A stretch of DNA of 57,734 nt from Microcaldota archaeon (GCA_021797495.1 JAJZZO010000004.1:1-57734); one strand, 5' to 3'; positions 34,541-42,382 are shown, counted from the first letter of the stretch. The notes: generated by a model from the sequence alone, not told the origin. Program-made: numbers and translations.

Positions 34541-36139
34541 ATGTCGTTAAGGGCAAAGAAGCACGGCCATGCATTATGCAATAGAAACAACACTTGCATG
34601 CTTTTGTTGATAGCCATAATAGCCTTGGGCTTGGCCATAAGCCTGCTCATTTATGCTGGGCCGAACGCAGTATATGACGATTCTACGTACATGGGAATAG
34701 CACATATGTATTCCAACGGAGTTATAGAATTTAATAACGTATTCAGTTACGGCTTCCTTTTCACAGGCATGATAACCTTATCAGGCATGGCTTTTGGTTA
34801 TACTGATTTTAGCGCCATATTCGTTTCGATAGCAGGATTCGTTTTCCTTGTGCTTTTTACGTTTATGGCAGGAAAAGAATTGGGCGGCGAAAGGCTTGGG
34901 ATTATTGCAGGCTTTTTCGTATCCACTGCACCAATAATAGATGCCAATGTTACGAGAGTCGTCCCTGATATAGCGACCGGAGCGGTTGTAGCCGCATCTC
35001 TTTACTTTCTGATAAAAGGACTGAAAAGCAAAAAGCCCCTGATGTTCTTTTATTCCGGAGTTGTAGGAGCGCTGTCGGTTTATGTAAAAATGGAGGGGCT
35101 GATATTCTTGATGGGTATGTTCCTTGCGGTCATGACCTTTGCTATATTCTCGAAGAGCATTAAGAGAAAAAAGCAGAAGAGAAAGATGAGAAATAGGATT
35201 GATGTGAGATATCCTGCTTATATGCTCGTCGGAATAGTCCTGCTGCTATTGCTGTATCTTGTTCCATTCTACACGATTACGGGAAATCCCATTTATGCTT
35301 TGCAGAATTACGGCAGAGCACAGGTGCAGGCTAGAGGCGGATATCAGATGCTGCTTCTCCCTTTTGAAGCGGCAAATCCCATAATGTTTTACAATCTTGG
35401 CTGGACTTATTATTACATGTACCCGTTTGGTTTGTTTGTGCTTTTTTTCATGCTCGGCTGCCTGCTGCTCATCAAACATAGAGACAGCAAGGCGAGGTAC
35501 ATTGCCGCGATAGCGCTCTTATGCTTCCTTTTCATGTTTTACGGGAGCACCTCCTTAAGCCATTACAGGAGTTTTGGCACCTTACCGCGATTTTTCGACG
35601 ATATAATAGCACCTATGGCTTTGACTGCAGCTGTATTCGTAGAATGGATGGCATTAAAAATATCTGGAGGAAAAAATAGAACCGCTTCTCTCTTTATCGT
35701 AGCACTTTTCATTTTTGTCTTGCTTGATCAGGCAGGGGTTTACGGGTTTTTAGGAAGCAACAACTCGGAGATAAGCGGCGCGAACGCATTCTATATGAAC
35801 CTTACGCGTTATGCAGCCAGTATCGCCATTGCAAAACCAGTAAGCCTATATGTCATGAATGCTGAGCGCGACGGCCAGCCAGAATCGCATGGAGTCATAA
35901 TGTATCTCAACTATACGCTGACGCCATACAAGAACGTCAGCGTTTATGGAAGGAGCGAATCCTGTGCTGCCAACCAAGGAACGGAAAAGTTGCTCTTGCT
36001 TGAAAACGGTGCAGGATACGGTTATTCCAACATGAGTAATATGGACACATGGCTTGCAGCTGGCGGCTGCAGCGTAACGTTGATGGAACAATATGCGCCC
36101 GAGGGATATGTCGAAGCCCGGCTGTATAAAATTAGCTAG
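34541..36139 (+). CDS. GT-C fold membrane glycosyltransferase-like protein (second copy)
   Basis: 532 aa, about eleven hydrophobic helices and a C-terminal outside domain of roughly 110 residues. After helix 1 the loop AVYDDSTYMGIAHMYS carries an acidic pair where GT-C enzymes have their catalytic Asp. A conserved-looking RVVPDIATGAVVAAS follows, equivalent to the ALVGDDIPMAF region of the protein at 1392-3047. A basic cytosolic loop (KRKKQKRKMRNR) is near residue 210. The two proteins therefore share architecture and probably ancestry. Likely an oligosaccharide or glycan-assembly enzyme using a polyprenyl-linked sugar. Confidence 0.6.
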   Translation: MSLRAKKHGHALCNRNNTCMLLLIAIIALGLAISLLIYAGPNAVYDDSTYMGIAHMYSNGVIEFNNVFSYGFLFTGMITLSGMAFGYTDFSAIFVSIAGFVFLVLFTFMAGKELGGERLGIIAGFFVSTAPIIDANVTRVVPDIATGAVVAASLYFLIKGLKSKKPLMFFYSGVVGALSVYVKMEGLIFLMGMFLAVMTFAIFSKSIKRKKQKRKMRNRIDVRYPAYMLVGIVLLLLLYLVPFYTITGNPIYALQNYGRAQVQARGGYQMLLLPFEAANPIMFYNLGWTYYYMYPFGLFVLFFMLGCLLLIKHRDSKARYIAAIALLCFLFMFYGSTSLSHYRSFGTLPRFFDDIIAPMALTAAVFVEWMALKISGGKNRTASLFIVALFIFVLLDQAGVYGFLGSNNSEISGANAFYMNLTRYAASIAIAKPVSLYVMNAERDGQPESHGVIMYLNYTLTPYKNVSVYGRSESCAANQGTEKLLLLENGAGYGYSNMSNMDTWLAAGGCSVTLMEQYAPEGYVEARLYKIS

Positions 36140-36217
36140 TGTCTCAAAAGCAATGGTGCCGGTACTGGCTGTTTATATTTAGGAGAAGCATAGCTCACAG
36201 CTTACGTACACCAAAGT

Positions 36218-36694
36218 TCATGCCTTTGGCTTTAATCCCTTGGAGAGCCTTCCCGGGGCTTTCGGCGGCTTTAGCTCCTTGAATGCCTTTGACAGCGCAA
36301 GCTGGCTTAGGGAAGTTTCGACGCCAAACTCATTCATGAGCCTGTTTAGGGCGTATGTCTTTGCAAATGGGGCAAGAGTCTGGCTGGAGCACGCGTCTAG
36401 GACAACCCTCTTGAATTCCGGCTTCTCCAGTTCGAGCATCGCTTGGGCGATGGCTTGCGGGCCTTTTCCGGTCTTCTGGACCTGCTTGACATGGTTGTCT
36501 ATCGCATCGGTATCTATACCCAATATCTTGAACGCCTTGGAATCTATCGTAGCCCTTATGCCGGCAAGATGGTAAGCTATCTCTTCCGGCTTTGTCTGCG
36601 GCGTTATGCCGAGCCTCTTTATGGCTACCCATTCTTTGTACTTAGCCGAAAAATCCACGAATTCGTCAGGTCTGCTCTCTTCCACGCCAACCAC
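36218..36694 (-). CDS. DUF2666-like protein
   Basis: 158 aa, all-helical and soluble. The N-terminal block DEFVDFSAKYKEWVAIKRL, followed by TKPEEIAYHLAGIRATIDSK, resembles what I recall of the archaeal DUF2666 family, whose function is not established; the assignment is from memory of the motif. The C-terminus is Pro/Lys-rich (KPPKAPGRLSKGLKPKA). It ends the minus-strand set L40e, winged helix, DUF2666 (4 bases after the winged-helix gene), so a ribosome- or expression-linked role is possible. Confidence 0.6.
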   Translation of the reverse strand: MVGVEESRPDEFVDFSAKYKEWVAIKRLGITPQTKPEEIAYHLAGIRATIDSKAFKILGIDTDAIDNHVKQVQKTGKGPQAIAQAMLELEKPEFKRVVLDACSSQTLAPFAKTYALNRLMNEFGVETSLSQLALSKAFKELKPPKAPGRLSKGLKPKA

Positions 36695-36698
36695 TATT

Positions 36699-36917
36699 TC
36701 AAGATTTGATTATATAGTATCCTGCGGCTTTTTCCCGCGTAACCCTCTTTATTGAGCCTTTCTTCGTAAGCTCTACGAGCGTATTGGTGACTAACCCCTT
36801 TGGCCTGTTTGACTTTTTCATTATGTCGTCAGCGGTCTTTATTGACTTCTCGTTTGTAGCGCCGAGTTCCTCTAGCGCCTTCAGTACTGCCTGTTCTACA
36901 GGGGTAAGCTCTGCCAT
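36699..36917 (-). CDS. Winged helix-turn-helix protein, 72 aa
   Basis: A single small winged-helix domain: LTPVEQAVLKALEELGA, then SIKTADDIMKKSNRPKGLV with recognition helix TNTLVELTKKGSI and wing KRVTREKAAGYYII. Too short for an effector domain. Located between rpl40e (29 bases upstream) and the DUF2666-like gene (4 bases downstream) on the same strand, so cotranscribed. It could be a DNA-binding regulator or an RNA/ribosome-associated winged helix. Confidence 0.7.
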   Translation of the reverse strand: MAELTPVEQAVLKALEELGATNEKSIKTADDIMKKSNRPKGLVTNTLVELTKKGSIKRVTREKAAGYYIIKS

Positions 36918-36946
36918 TTTGCCACCTTTTTATAAATACTCACTGC

Positions 36947-37099
36947 TCACTTCTTGACCCTTGCCTCTTTTCGCTTTGGCCTCAGCACCTTGTATCCGCA
37001 TTTGCGGCACATGCTGCTGCCAGCCCTGTTTCTGGCCTTGCACCTTCGGCATACCCAGATTTTAGTCAATTCAGCGTCTGCGAGTGGAAATTTTCCCAT
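36947..37099 (-). CDS. rpl40e: Ribosomal protein L40e
   Basis: 50 aa, a normal size for archaeal L40e. It starts MGKFPLADAELTKIWVCRRC and contains one zinc ribbon, Cys17/Cys20 and Cys31/Cys34, followed by the basic tail KVLRPKRKEARVKK. It is a component of the large ribosomal subunit. It heads the minus-strand unit with the winged-helix and DUF2666-like genes. A TTAATATATT element about 15-25 bases upstream is its likely promoter. Confidence 0.93.
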   Translation of the reverse strand: MGKFPLADAELTKIWVCRRCKARNRAGSSMCRKCGYKVLRPKRKEARVKK

Positions 37100-37245
37100 T
37101 ATTTAACACCTTAATATATTTCAATGCTTTTTTAGAATATCAGACCATAGGCAGTAAAAACATTATTTTGCCAAATGCTTTAGATTTGAACCAATAGGAC
37201 CTCAAAATACCTTTTTTATTATGCTTACAATATTAGTGACATCTT

Positions 37246-37266
37246 CCCACCCGTAAATGGTGTGGG
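37246..37266. repeat. Hairpin resembling an IS200/IS605-family end
   Basis: CCCAC...GTGGG flanks an 11-base loop, preceded by TTCC and followed by CTTCC. A very similar hairpin (TTCCCACCC ... GTGGGTTTT) occurs at 42323-42349. Such imperfect CCCAC/GTGGG hairpins are common at the ends of archaeal tnpB-bearing elements. Confidence 0.35.
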
Positions 37267-37270
37267 CTTC

Positions 37271-37285
37271 CCAAGCAACAACTGG
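37271..37285. repeat. 15-bp direct repeat, copy 1
   Basis: CCAAGCAACAACTGG, identical to 37426-37440, 155 bp apart. It immediately follows the hairpin at 37246-37266. It may be a target or guide-like duplication left by a transposon, or the scar of a tandem duplication. Confidence 0.6.
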
Positions 37286-37315
37286 ATACAAAAATATAGC
37301 TGAAAAGGTATATAT

Positions 37316-37714
37316 ATGTTTCTGACAAAATCACATCATACGGCGGGACACGCCGAAATCTACGCTCAGGGAGATTTTGTAAGACCTCAATTCCGAGAGG
37401 CAATTTTCGCTGAACTGAGAACATACCAAGCAACAACTGGTTTGATGTCATACGCCCCTGCGGAGAAAATGGGGCATTCTGCTTTTCTGCGATTCGCTTT
37501 CGTTCCACAGCTAAAGCGTGTGAGATTTCCAGCTCATGTTGTTAAAGATTTGCCCTTCATCTGCGCATGCACCATGCCAACGCTTGAAACTAGTTCAAGA
37601 GAATTTTGTGCCAATCTTCATGTAACAGCGATGCAATTGCAATCGAGCCGAAACGGCGTGCCACTCCTGCGATTTGGACGATATCGGCAAAATTTAGGCA
37701 TGCTCCAAATTTAG
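37316..37714 (+). pseudogene. Degenerate tnpB (IS605 OrfB) C-terminal tail
   Basis: This open frame is not a convincing gene, but at 37340-37387 it reads TAGHAEIYAQGDFVRP. That resembles the T-x-GH-x-x-I-x-A-x-GD segment just after the zinc ribbon of TnpB proteins. No RuvC or zinc-ribbon region precedes it, so most of the gene is gone. The rest of the frame has no recognisable feature. Identification rests on one short motif. Confidence 0.3.
37426..37440. repeat. 15-bp direct repeat, copy 2
   Basis: CCAAGCAACAACTGG, identical to 37271-37285. Confidence 0.6.
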
Positions 37715-37982
37715 GCACGGCGCTTTTTATATCGTATTGGCACTATGTTCCCACGACAAAATTCGGAAAACACGAAAAAACACGCACCGGAAAAAAGTAC
37801 GCTTTTTGCCGCATGCTGAAATTGACGTCGACAAAATTTTATATAAAAGGTAAAAATTTTTATGTTAGTAAACTTTGTGATTAAAATTTTAAAAAACAGG
37901 GGATAATCTTTTTAAGCGTTTGGGTATCTTAATAAAGCGTCAAAATTTCTGTGGCTTTATACGGGTTACAGGTGAAGAAAAG

Positions 37983-38387
37983 ATGGCAAAAACAGCTGGA
38001 ACACAGGTAATGCAGAAGCAGGTCCCAAGGATAGTGGGAAAACACGTGTATGGGAACATGTACGAAGTGGACGAAAAGTATATAGCCAATCTGGACTACC
38101 TGACAAAGCTGGTGGTTGATTCGGCGAAGGTTGGCAATATGCACATAGTTGAACTCGTAACAAAGAAGTTCTCGCCGTATAATGGCATAGAGGGAGGAGT
38201 TTCCGTAATAGCGTTAATAGAAGAGAGCCACATAGCGCTGCACACCTGGCCCGAGAGCAGCTATGCCACGCTTGATATATATTCGTGCGGAGAGGCGAGC
38301 AACCCAGAGGTTGCCTTCAAGTTTATAACCGGCAAGCTCAAGCCCAAGAAATACAAAATGTTCAATGCAGACAGGAGCAATATCTGA
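37983..38387 (+). CDS. speD: S-adenosylmethionine decarboxylase proenzyme
   Basis: 134 aa from ATG 37983, preceded by GGTGA at a good distance; the ORF's upstream extension is not conserved. The self-cleavage site is in LIEESHIALHTWPE: cleavage between Glu81 and Ser82 turns Ser82 into the pyruvoyl cofactor. The partner motif ATLDIYSCGEASNPE carries the processing Cys. It decarboxylates AdoMet for spermidine-type polyamine synthesis (or, in some relatives, arginine). Other polyamine genes are not nearby. Confidence 0.93.
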   Translation: MAKTAGTQVMQKQVPRIVGKHVYGNMYEVDEKYIANLDYLTKLVVDSAKVGNMHIVELVTKKFSPYNGIEGGVSVIALIEESHIALHTWPESSYATLDIYSCGEASNPEVAFKFITGKLKPKKYKMFNADRSNI

Positions 38388-38477
38388 ATTTGCCCCTCTG
38401 CTTTTTTAAGTCTTCTACAAGCCTAGCCTAAGGAATGTTTAATAATCTTGAAAATGATTATCCATGCGGTGGATAGT

Positions 38478-38768
38478 ATGAGCAGATATGTAAAACATGG
38501 AAGAAATCACCCGTTCGTCGTTAAGCTGGGCGAGGTGCCTGGTTTTTCGAATCTCACGCAAGACGAAAAACTGAAGAACTTCGAGCTGCACATGTGTGCA
38601 TGCGGGCTTTCAAAACACAAACCTTTCTGCGACGGGACACACAGGGTCGCGCAGAACGAAAAGCCAGATATGCACTACGCATATGCGGAGGAGAACAAGC
38701 AGATAGAAAATGTCAAATTGCACGATGAAAGCGAAAAGGATGTGGAAGTTCCGAACGAATACGAATAG
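38478..38768 (+). CDS. CDGSH iron-sulfur domain protein
   Basis: 96 aa from ATG 38478, supported by a TATA element near 38436-38446 and GGTGGAT just upstream; an ATG at 38448 would precede the transcript start. The motif C-x-C-x2-S-x3-P-x-C-D-G-T-H is complete: Cys40, Cys42, Cys51 and His55 hold a [2Fe-2S] cluster. Only one CDGSH unit is present, so it probably dimerises like mitoNEET. The C-terminus is acidic. Role: electron or cluster transfer; partner unknown. Confidence 0.92.
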   Translation: MSRYVKHGRNHPFVVKLGEVPGFSNLTQDEKLKNFELHMCACGLSKHKPFCDGTHRVAQNEKPDMHYAYAEENKQIENVKLHDESEKDVEVPNEYE

Positions 38769-38841
38769 CTACTGAAAAGCAGTCTGACGTGGCACACTTA
38801 TGCATATTTAAATATTTTTATGCAAGCTTATTCGTGATAGA

Positions 38842-39150
38842 ATGGCAGGAAATAGACCTACAGGAGTTACCATATTGGGGCTGTTGCAGATATTGGCAGG
38901 GATAGCATACATAGCATTGGGGGCCTTCTCAGGCTTCACTTCGGGGGCCGCAGGGCTTATAGTTGTGCTTCTCGGCGCATTCGTGTTGGTGACAGGGCTT
39001 GCGCTGTTCACCGGAAAGAATTGGTCCAGGATACTCGTAATGATAAGCGGAGTCTTGGACCTGTTTGCAATACCGATAGGCACAATAATAGGGATAATTA
39101 TCCTTTATTATTTCACAAGGCCCAACGTAAAGATGTATTTCGGCAAATAA
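38842..39150 (+). CDS. Small membrane protein, 102 aa, three to four helices
   Basis: MAGNRPTGVTILGLLQILAG begins a chain of about four hydrophobic segments, ending in ILYYFTRPNVKMYFGK. The closing pattern L/YY-x-TRP-x-VK-x-YF is frequent in small bacterial and archaeal integral membrane proteins of unknown function. A strong TATA element (ATTTAAATATTTTTA) is at about 38805-38819. Monocistronic, followed by a pyrimidine-rich terminator. Confidence 0.7.
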   Translation: MAGNRPTGVTILGLLQILAGIAYIALGAFSGFTSGAAGLIVVLLGAFVLVTGLALFTGKNWSRILVMISGVLDLFAIPIGTIIGIIILYYFTRPNVKMYFGK

Positions 39151-39156
39151 GCACAT

Positions 39157-39187
39157 ATTTCTTTTTCTTTTCTTTTTCTCTTTGTTT
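39157..39187 (+). terminator. T-rich transcription terminator
   Basis: A 31-base pyrimidine tract with several runs of four to five T directly after the small membrane protein gene, the usual archaeal intrinsic termination signal. Confidence 0.55.
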
Positions 39188-39248
39188 TGCATTGGTTATT
39201 TAGCCTTAGTTTTTGAAAACCTAATCAGCAATCAGTGCAAGGATAAGC

Positions 39249-40811
39249 ATGGAAAACATCAGCGAGGCTTCTGAAGTTAGGGATCTTGGCTCAAAGGCTC
39301 TGCGGAGCGGGAGCTTCTTCGTCTCGAGCAAGGTCATAAGCGCGGGCATAACTTTGCTGCTGCTGGTGTTCCTCGCAAGATACCTGAAACCTGCGGATTA
39401 CGGAATATATTCTATAGTGGTGGCGCTGTACATGCTTCTGGGCATGGGCGGCAACTTCGGCATGGGGACGGCGCTCAGGAAAAAACTTTCCGAGAGAAAC
39501 GTCGGAATCGAAAGAAAAAGGGAGCTTATAGCCAACGGGCTCGCCATAGCTGGCGCGATATCGCTGGCGATAATGATTATAGGCATAGCGCTGAGCAACG
39601 TGCTTGCCATTGACGTTTACCACAACGCAACGATGTACTATCCGATAATAGTAGCTGCGGTATGCGTGTTCCTCTCCGTGCTGTTCAACCTTTCCGTAGC
39701 CGCATTGGTGGGCTTGGGCTCGGCTAAACATTCCTCCATAGGCAACATTGTTTATGCGGTATCGCAGGCTGTGCTTGTCATAGGCTTGGTGCTTTTAGGT
39801 TACGGCGTATTGGGTGCCATGCTCGGGCTCGCGCTTAGCTTAGCCATAGGCTTGATTTACTGCATGGCAGGCATATTCCGTTTTACCGGCATATTGGCAC
39901 CGAAGTTCAAGCGCAGTGTTTCCAGGGAGATGCTTGGGTTCTCGCTACCTGTTGTGACATCCAACATCGCCATATCAGGAACCACAAGCCTTGCCATACT
40001 TCTTTTAGGGGTGTTTGCCACCAGCGCAGTGGTGGGAAGCTACGGCGCAGCTTACAGGCTCGGAAGGTTCTTCGAACTGCTCATGACATCGATGACTTTC
40101 ATAATTCTTCCGGCTTTCTCTTACACGTTGTCAAGCAAGGCCATAGGCAAGAGGATAGGCAGCGTATACAGCAACAGCATCTATTACGCCTTCATGGCCT
40201 TATTGCCGATACTGGCTTATGCGGTGTCTACCACAAAACCGCTTACAGGATTGCTTTTCGGGAGTGCGTATGTCGGGGCGCCGTTTTACTTCGCCTTCAT
40301 TTCCATAGGTACTGTGATAAGCTTGATAGGCAGCTTCGCCGGAGTGCTGATAATAGGCAACGGCGATACGCGCAGGTTCATGAAGTACCAGCTTGCAGTT
40401 GTCATTGTCGAAGTGGTTCTGCTTGCCGTACTTGTTCCGTACGCCAAGGTTCTGGGTGCTCTGATAGCAGTATTCGCAGTTGGTCCGATTGTCATGGACG
40501 TCCTTTACATAAAGGCGCTGAAGAGCCAGTTCTCCATAGGCATCGAGTGGAAAAGGCTCGGAAAGTTGGCACTCTCGTCGCTTATGCTTTTCGTGGTGCT
40601 GTTTGCAATTACCATGGCTTTGCATTACAGCAGGATTTCCGTCATAACAAACATCATAGCGGCATTGTTGCTTTACCCGCCCATGCTTGCTGTAACCCAT
40701 TCGATAGAGAAGCGTAACATTGACTTTATAAGCGAGTCCATATCTAAGATACGGCAGCTGAAGAAGCTCTCTTCGTTCGCAGTAGCGTACTTCCGTCTAT
40801 TCGTGGAGTAA
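39249..40811 (+). CDS. Wzx-like polysaccharide flippase (MOP/MATE superfamily)
   Basis: 520 aa with about 12-14 hydrophobic helices. The N-terminal region (LGSKALRSGSFFVSSKVISA, then LARYLKPADYGIYSIV) is the usual start of RfbX/Wzx polysaccharide-export proteins, with the L-x-P-x-(D/E)-Y/FG motif. These proteins flip polyprenyl-linked oligosaccharides across the membrane. It fits with UppS, the polyprenol-kinase-like protein and the GT-C/GT4 glycosyltransferases in this window. Monocistronic, followed by tRNA-Thr. Confidence 0.88.
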   Translation: MENISEASEVRDLGSKALRSGSFFVSSKVISAGITLLLLVFLARYLKPADYGIYSIVVALYMLLGMGGNFGMGTALRKKLSERNVGIERKRELIANGLAIAGAISLAIMIIGIALSNVLAIDVYHNATMYYPIIVAAVCVFLSVLFNLSVAALVGLGSAKHSSIGNIVYAVSQAVLVIGLVLLGYGVLGAMLGLALSLAIGLIYCMAGIFRFTGILAPKFKRSVSREMLGFSLPVVTSNIAISGTTSLAILLLGVFATSAVVGSYGAAYRLGRFFELLMTSMTFIILPAFSYTLSSKAIGKRIGSVYSNSIYYAFMALLPILAYAVSTTKPLTGLLFGSAYVGAPFYFAFISIGTVISLIGSFAGVLIIGNGDTRRFMKYQLAVVIVEVVLLAVLVPYAKVLGALIAVFAVGPIVMDVLYIKALKSQFSIGIEWKRLGKLALSSLMLFVVLFAITMALHYSRISVITNIIAALLLYPPMLAVTHSIEKRNIDFISESISKIRQLKKLSSFAVAYFRLFVE

Positions 40812-40855
40812 AATAGGAAACAATTTATAAGTTTCAATTATAAATTAAAGAGCGT

Positions 40856-40961
40856 GCCCTGGTAGCTCAACGGCAGAGCGCCTGTCTTGTAAGCTTCATT
40901 AAAGAAGTTTAATCAAGAACAAGAAAACAGGAGGTTGAGGGTTCAATTCCCTCTCAGGGCT
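40856..40961 (+). tRNA. tRNA-Thr (anticodon UGU) with a 34-nt anticodon-loop intron
   Basis: Mature length 72 nt. The acceptor stem GCCCTGG/TCAGGGC has one G-U pair, with discriminator U73 and no encoded CCA. The D stem is GCTC/GAGC, anticodon stem CCTGT/ACAGG, T stem GAGGG/CCCTC with loop TTCAATT. The anticodon loop begins CTTGTA and is interrupted at the canonical 37/38 position. Within the intron, ACAAG near its 3' end pairs with CTTGT of the loop to form the central helix of a bulge-helix-bulge, and CTTC/GAAG forms an inner hairpin. A TATA-like TTATAAATTAAA is just upstream. Confidence 0.93.
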
Positions 40962-41231
40962 TGTAGCTTAACGACCAATGCCCGCACGCTTATCTCAAAC
41001 TAGCGGGCTTCCGAACATCAGGGATATATAGCCAGCAAGCTTGTTTCATCCTTAGCTACTAGCGTTCGTTTTCCCGATCCCTTTATGTTGCACCTGCCAA
41101 AAGCTTTTGCGTATGAATAAGCACTTCTGGCTTTCAGTTACGAATCTTACCCAATTTGACGTAATACTGTGCTGCAATCCGATTATGTAATGCGGATTTA
41201 CGATGTGACAATTCAAATGGTAATAAAACCA

Positions 41232-41627
41232 TCACATCCCGAAATAAGCCCTTATCCTAACTCTGGTTAGGAAATATATCATACCTATATTTTCTATAAT
41301 CGCTATGACGGCCAATAGATAAGTGCCTATATATGCTATTCCATACGCTATAGCATAACCCAACGGACCGATTGCAGAATTGCTTACTATCGGCCCAGTT
41401 GAAAGCAATACTTTAAGTGATGAGAAAATGATTATATATAAAGCTATATTAAAACAACCATACGCAATTGTGGCATACCACGCTGGCTTGTATCCTTTCC
41501 ATATAAAATAGGCTAAAATAATTGGTACTAGTACAAGTACTAGCATTAAAGCTCCAAGTTGCACGAAAGTACTTGAATTAGGTATTCCAGGGTTATAAGC
41601 GCTGACGGCAGCTATAGTAAAAGGCAT
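41232..41627 (-). CDS. Small membrane protein (probably N-terminally incomplete because of a frameshift)
   Basis: 131 aa from ATG 41627, with three clear hydrophobic helices. It ends LTRVRIRAYFGM, a closing pattern common in small membrane proteins. The frame continues open upstream of this ATG for about 33 codons without any start codon. That stretch encodes a further membrane helix (GVLLLCLGLFGSGLVW) and a basic lead. It is then cut by a stop at a nine-A tract (see 41628-41734). The true protein is probably about 165 aa. No family assigned. Confidence 0.55.
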   Translation of the reverse strand: MPFTIAAVSAYNPGIPNSSTFVQLGALMLVLVLVPIILAYFIWKGYKPAWYATIAYGCFNIALYIIIFSSLKVLLSTGPIVSNSAIGPLGYAIAYGIAYIGTYLLAVIAIIENIGMIYFLTRVRIRAYFGM

Positions 41628-41734
41628 CCAGACTAATCCGCTACCAAATAAGCCTAGACAAAGTAATAGTACACCTAACGATTTATGTACTCGTGTAGAT
41701 TCTGCTGTGTTTTTCGGTGTTTTTTTTTAGTCAT
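41628..41734 (-). other. Upstream coding extension separated by a poly-A frameshift
   Basis: On the minus strand an ATG at 41734 reads ATG ACT, then nine A, then CACCG. In the ATG frame translation ends after 19 codons. One extra A (or a +1 slip) would join it to the downstream frame, giving MTKKKTPKNTAESTRVHKSL and then a membrane helix leading straight into the 41232-41627 protein. A TATA-like TAAATAA lies near 41768, compatible with transcription from just ahead of this ATG. Slippage or a sequencing error could both explain it. Confidence 0.45.
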
Positions 41735-41769
41735 CAATATCCCAATATATAGGTAACTGAAAGGCTTAT

Positions 41770-42087
41770 TTAGCCTTTTTTGGTTCCGAATATTTTCTTT
41801 GCCCCTTTTGTTTTTCTCATTCTTTCAGATGATGCCCTCATGCTATCATTTCTTGTCCTATCTGAATTTGATACGCGTCCAAGTTTCTGATCCTTTATCA
41901 AGTCGTTTATAGATTCCATTGCACTTAAGCTATGGTCAAGCATATGTGTAATTAGATTTACCGGATCAGCAATCTCTTCATTGCAGATGTGGCACTTGTA
42001 CGTATCCGCACCATTTCTATTTGTTTTCTTTCCCATCACTTTATCCATTCGTTTTCCCATATTCTTCCTTATTGCGCGATTGTCCAT
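41770..42087 (-). CDS. C2H2 zinc-finger protein, 105 aa
   Basis: One canonical C2H2 finger, C-x2-C-x12-H-x3-H, formed by Cys32, Cys35, His48 and His52 (YKCHICNEEIADPVNLITHM). The finger is flanked by very basic, low-complexity sequence at both ends (KRMDKVMGKKTNRN; RMRKTKGAKKIFGTKKG), consistent with nucleic-acid binding. Single C2H2 fingers occur in archaea, but the classical spacing is less common. Own transcript; AT-rich surroundings. Confidence 0.7.
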   Translation of the reverse strand: MDNRAIRKNMGKRMDKVMGKKTNRNGADTYKCHICNEEIADPVNLITHMLDHSLSAMESINDLIKDQKLGRVSNSDRTRNDSMRASSERMRKTKGAKKIFGTKKG

Positions 42088-42322
42088 GTTATCATCATTA
42101 TTATTTGTTTAGAAAGATATATAATACTTTGTTTAACTAAATAATAGTTTAGTTACATTTCCGCGAATGAATTCATAGACTTAGGTATAGTTTTGATCGG
42201 TTGTATGATATCACTTGCTTTTGCAGTTCCTCATTCAACAATATCTACCGTTACTTGATAGGATATTACATACCACATAAATGGGGCTTTTCTCTTGTAC
42301 AGAGTAGTTTTGTTGTAATATT

Positions 42323-42349
42323 CCCACCCTCGTGATTAAGGCTTGTGGG
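42323..42349. repeat. Hairpin similar to the one at 37246-37266
   Basis: CCCAC...GTGGG around a 17-base loop, in the context TTCCCACCC ... GTGGGTTTT. It lies in a 295-base gap (42088-42382) that holds nothing else I recognise. Possibly the end of a lost IS605-type element. Confidence 0.35.
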
Positions 42350-42382
42350 TTTTCACCACGAATTTATAAATTTTGACTATTA

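Larger units (their letters stand above)
37100..37982. other. Gene-poor region with transposon debris
   Basis: About 880 bases without an intact gene. It holds a hairpin typical of IS605-type ends (37246-37266), a 15-bp direct repeat (37271-37285 and 37426-37440), a tnpB-tail-like reading frame (within 37316-37714), a repeated AAATTTAGGCA (about 37690-37717), and an AT-rich promoter zone ahead of speD (TTTTATATAAAAGG near 37838-37851). No tRNA, SRP RNA or RNase P core motif is visible to me. Confidence 0.5.

Noticed and set aside
36699-36917. Ribosomal protein S25e for the small winged-helix protein
   Set aside because: S25e also has a winged-helix fold, but the expected basic N-terminus and the characteristic GSLAR-like motif are absent.
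37316-37714. 132-codon frame as a real protein-coding gene
   Set aside because: Only one short segment resembles a known protein (TnpB tail); no start signal, promoter or complete domain. Kept as a degenerate remnant.
37100-37982. SRP RNA or RNase P RNA gene in the long gap
   Set aside because: I looked for the SRP helix 8 core (GGAAGG...GCAG) and the RNase P CR-I core (GAGGAAAGTCC) and saw neither on either strand.
40962-41231. A further tRNA or box C/D RNA after tRNA-Thr
   Set aside because: A GCCCGC/GCGGGC stem with a 17-base loop is present, but no cloverleaf and no C or D box could be placed; I see no gene in this gap.
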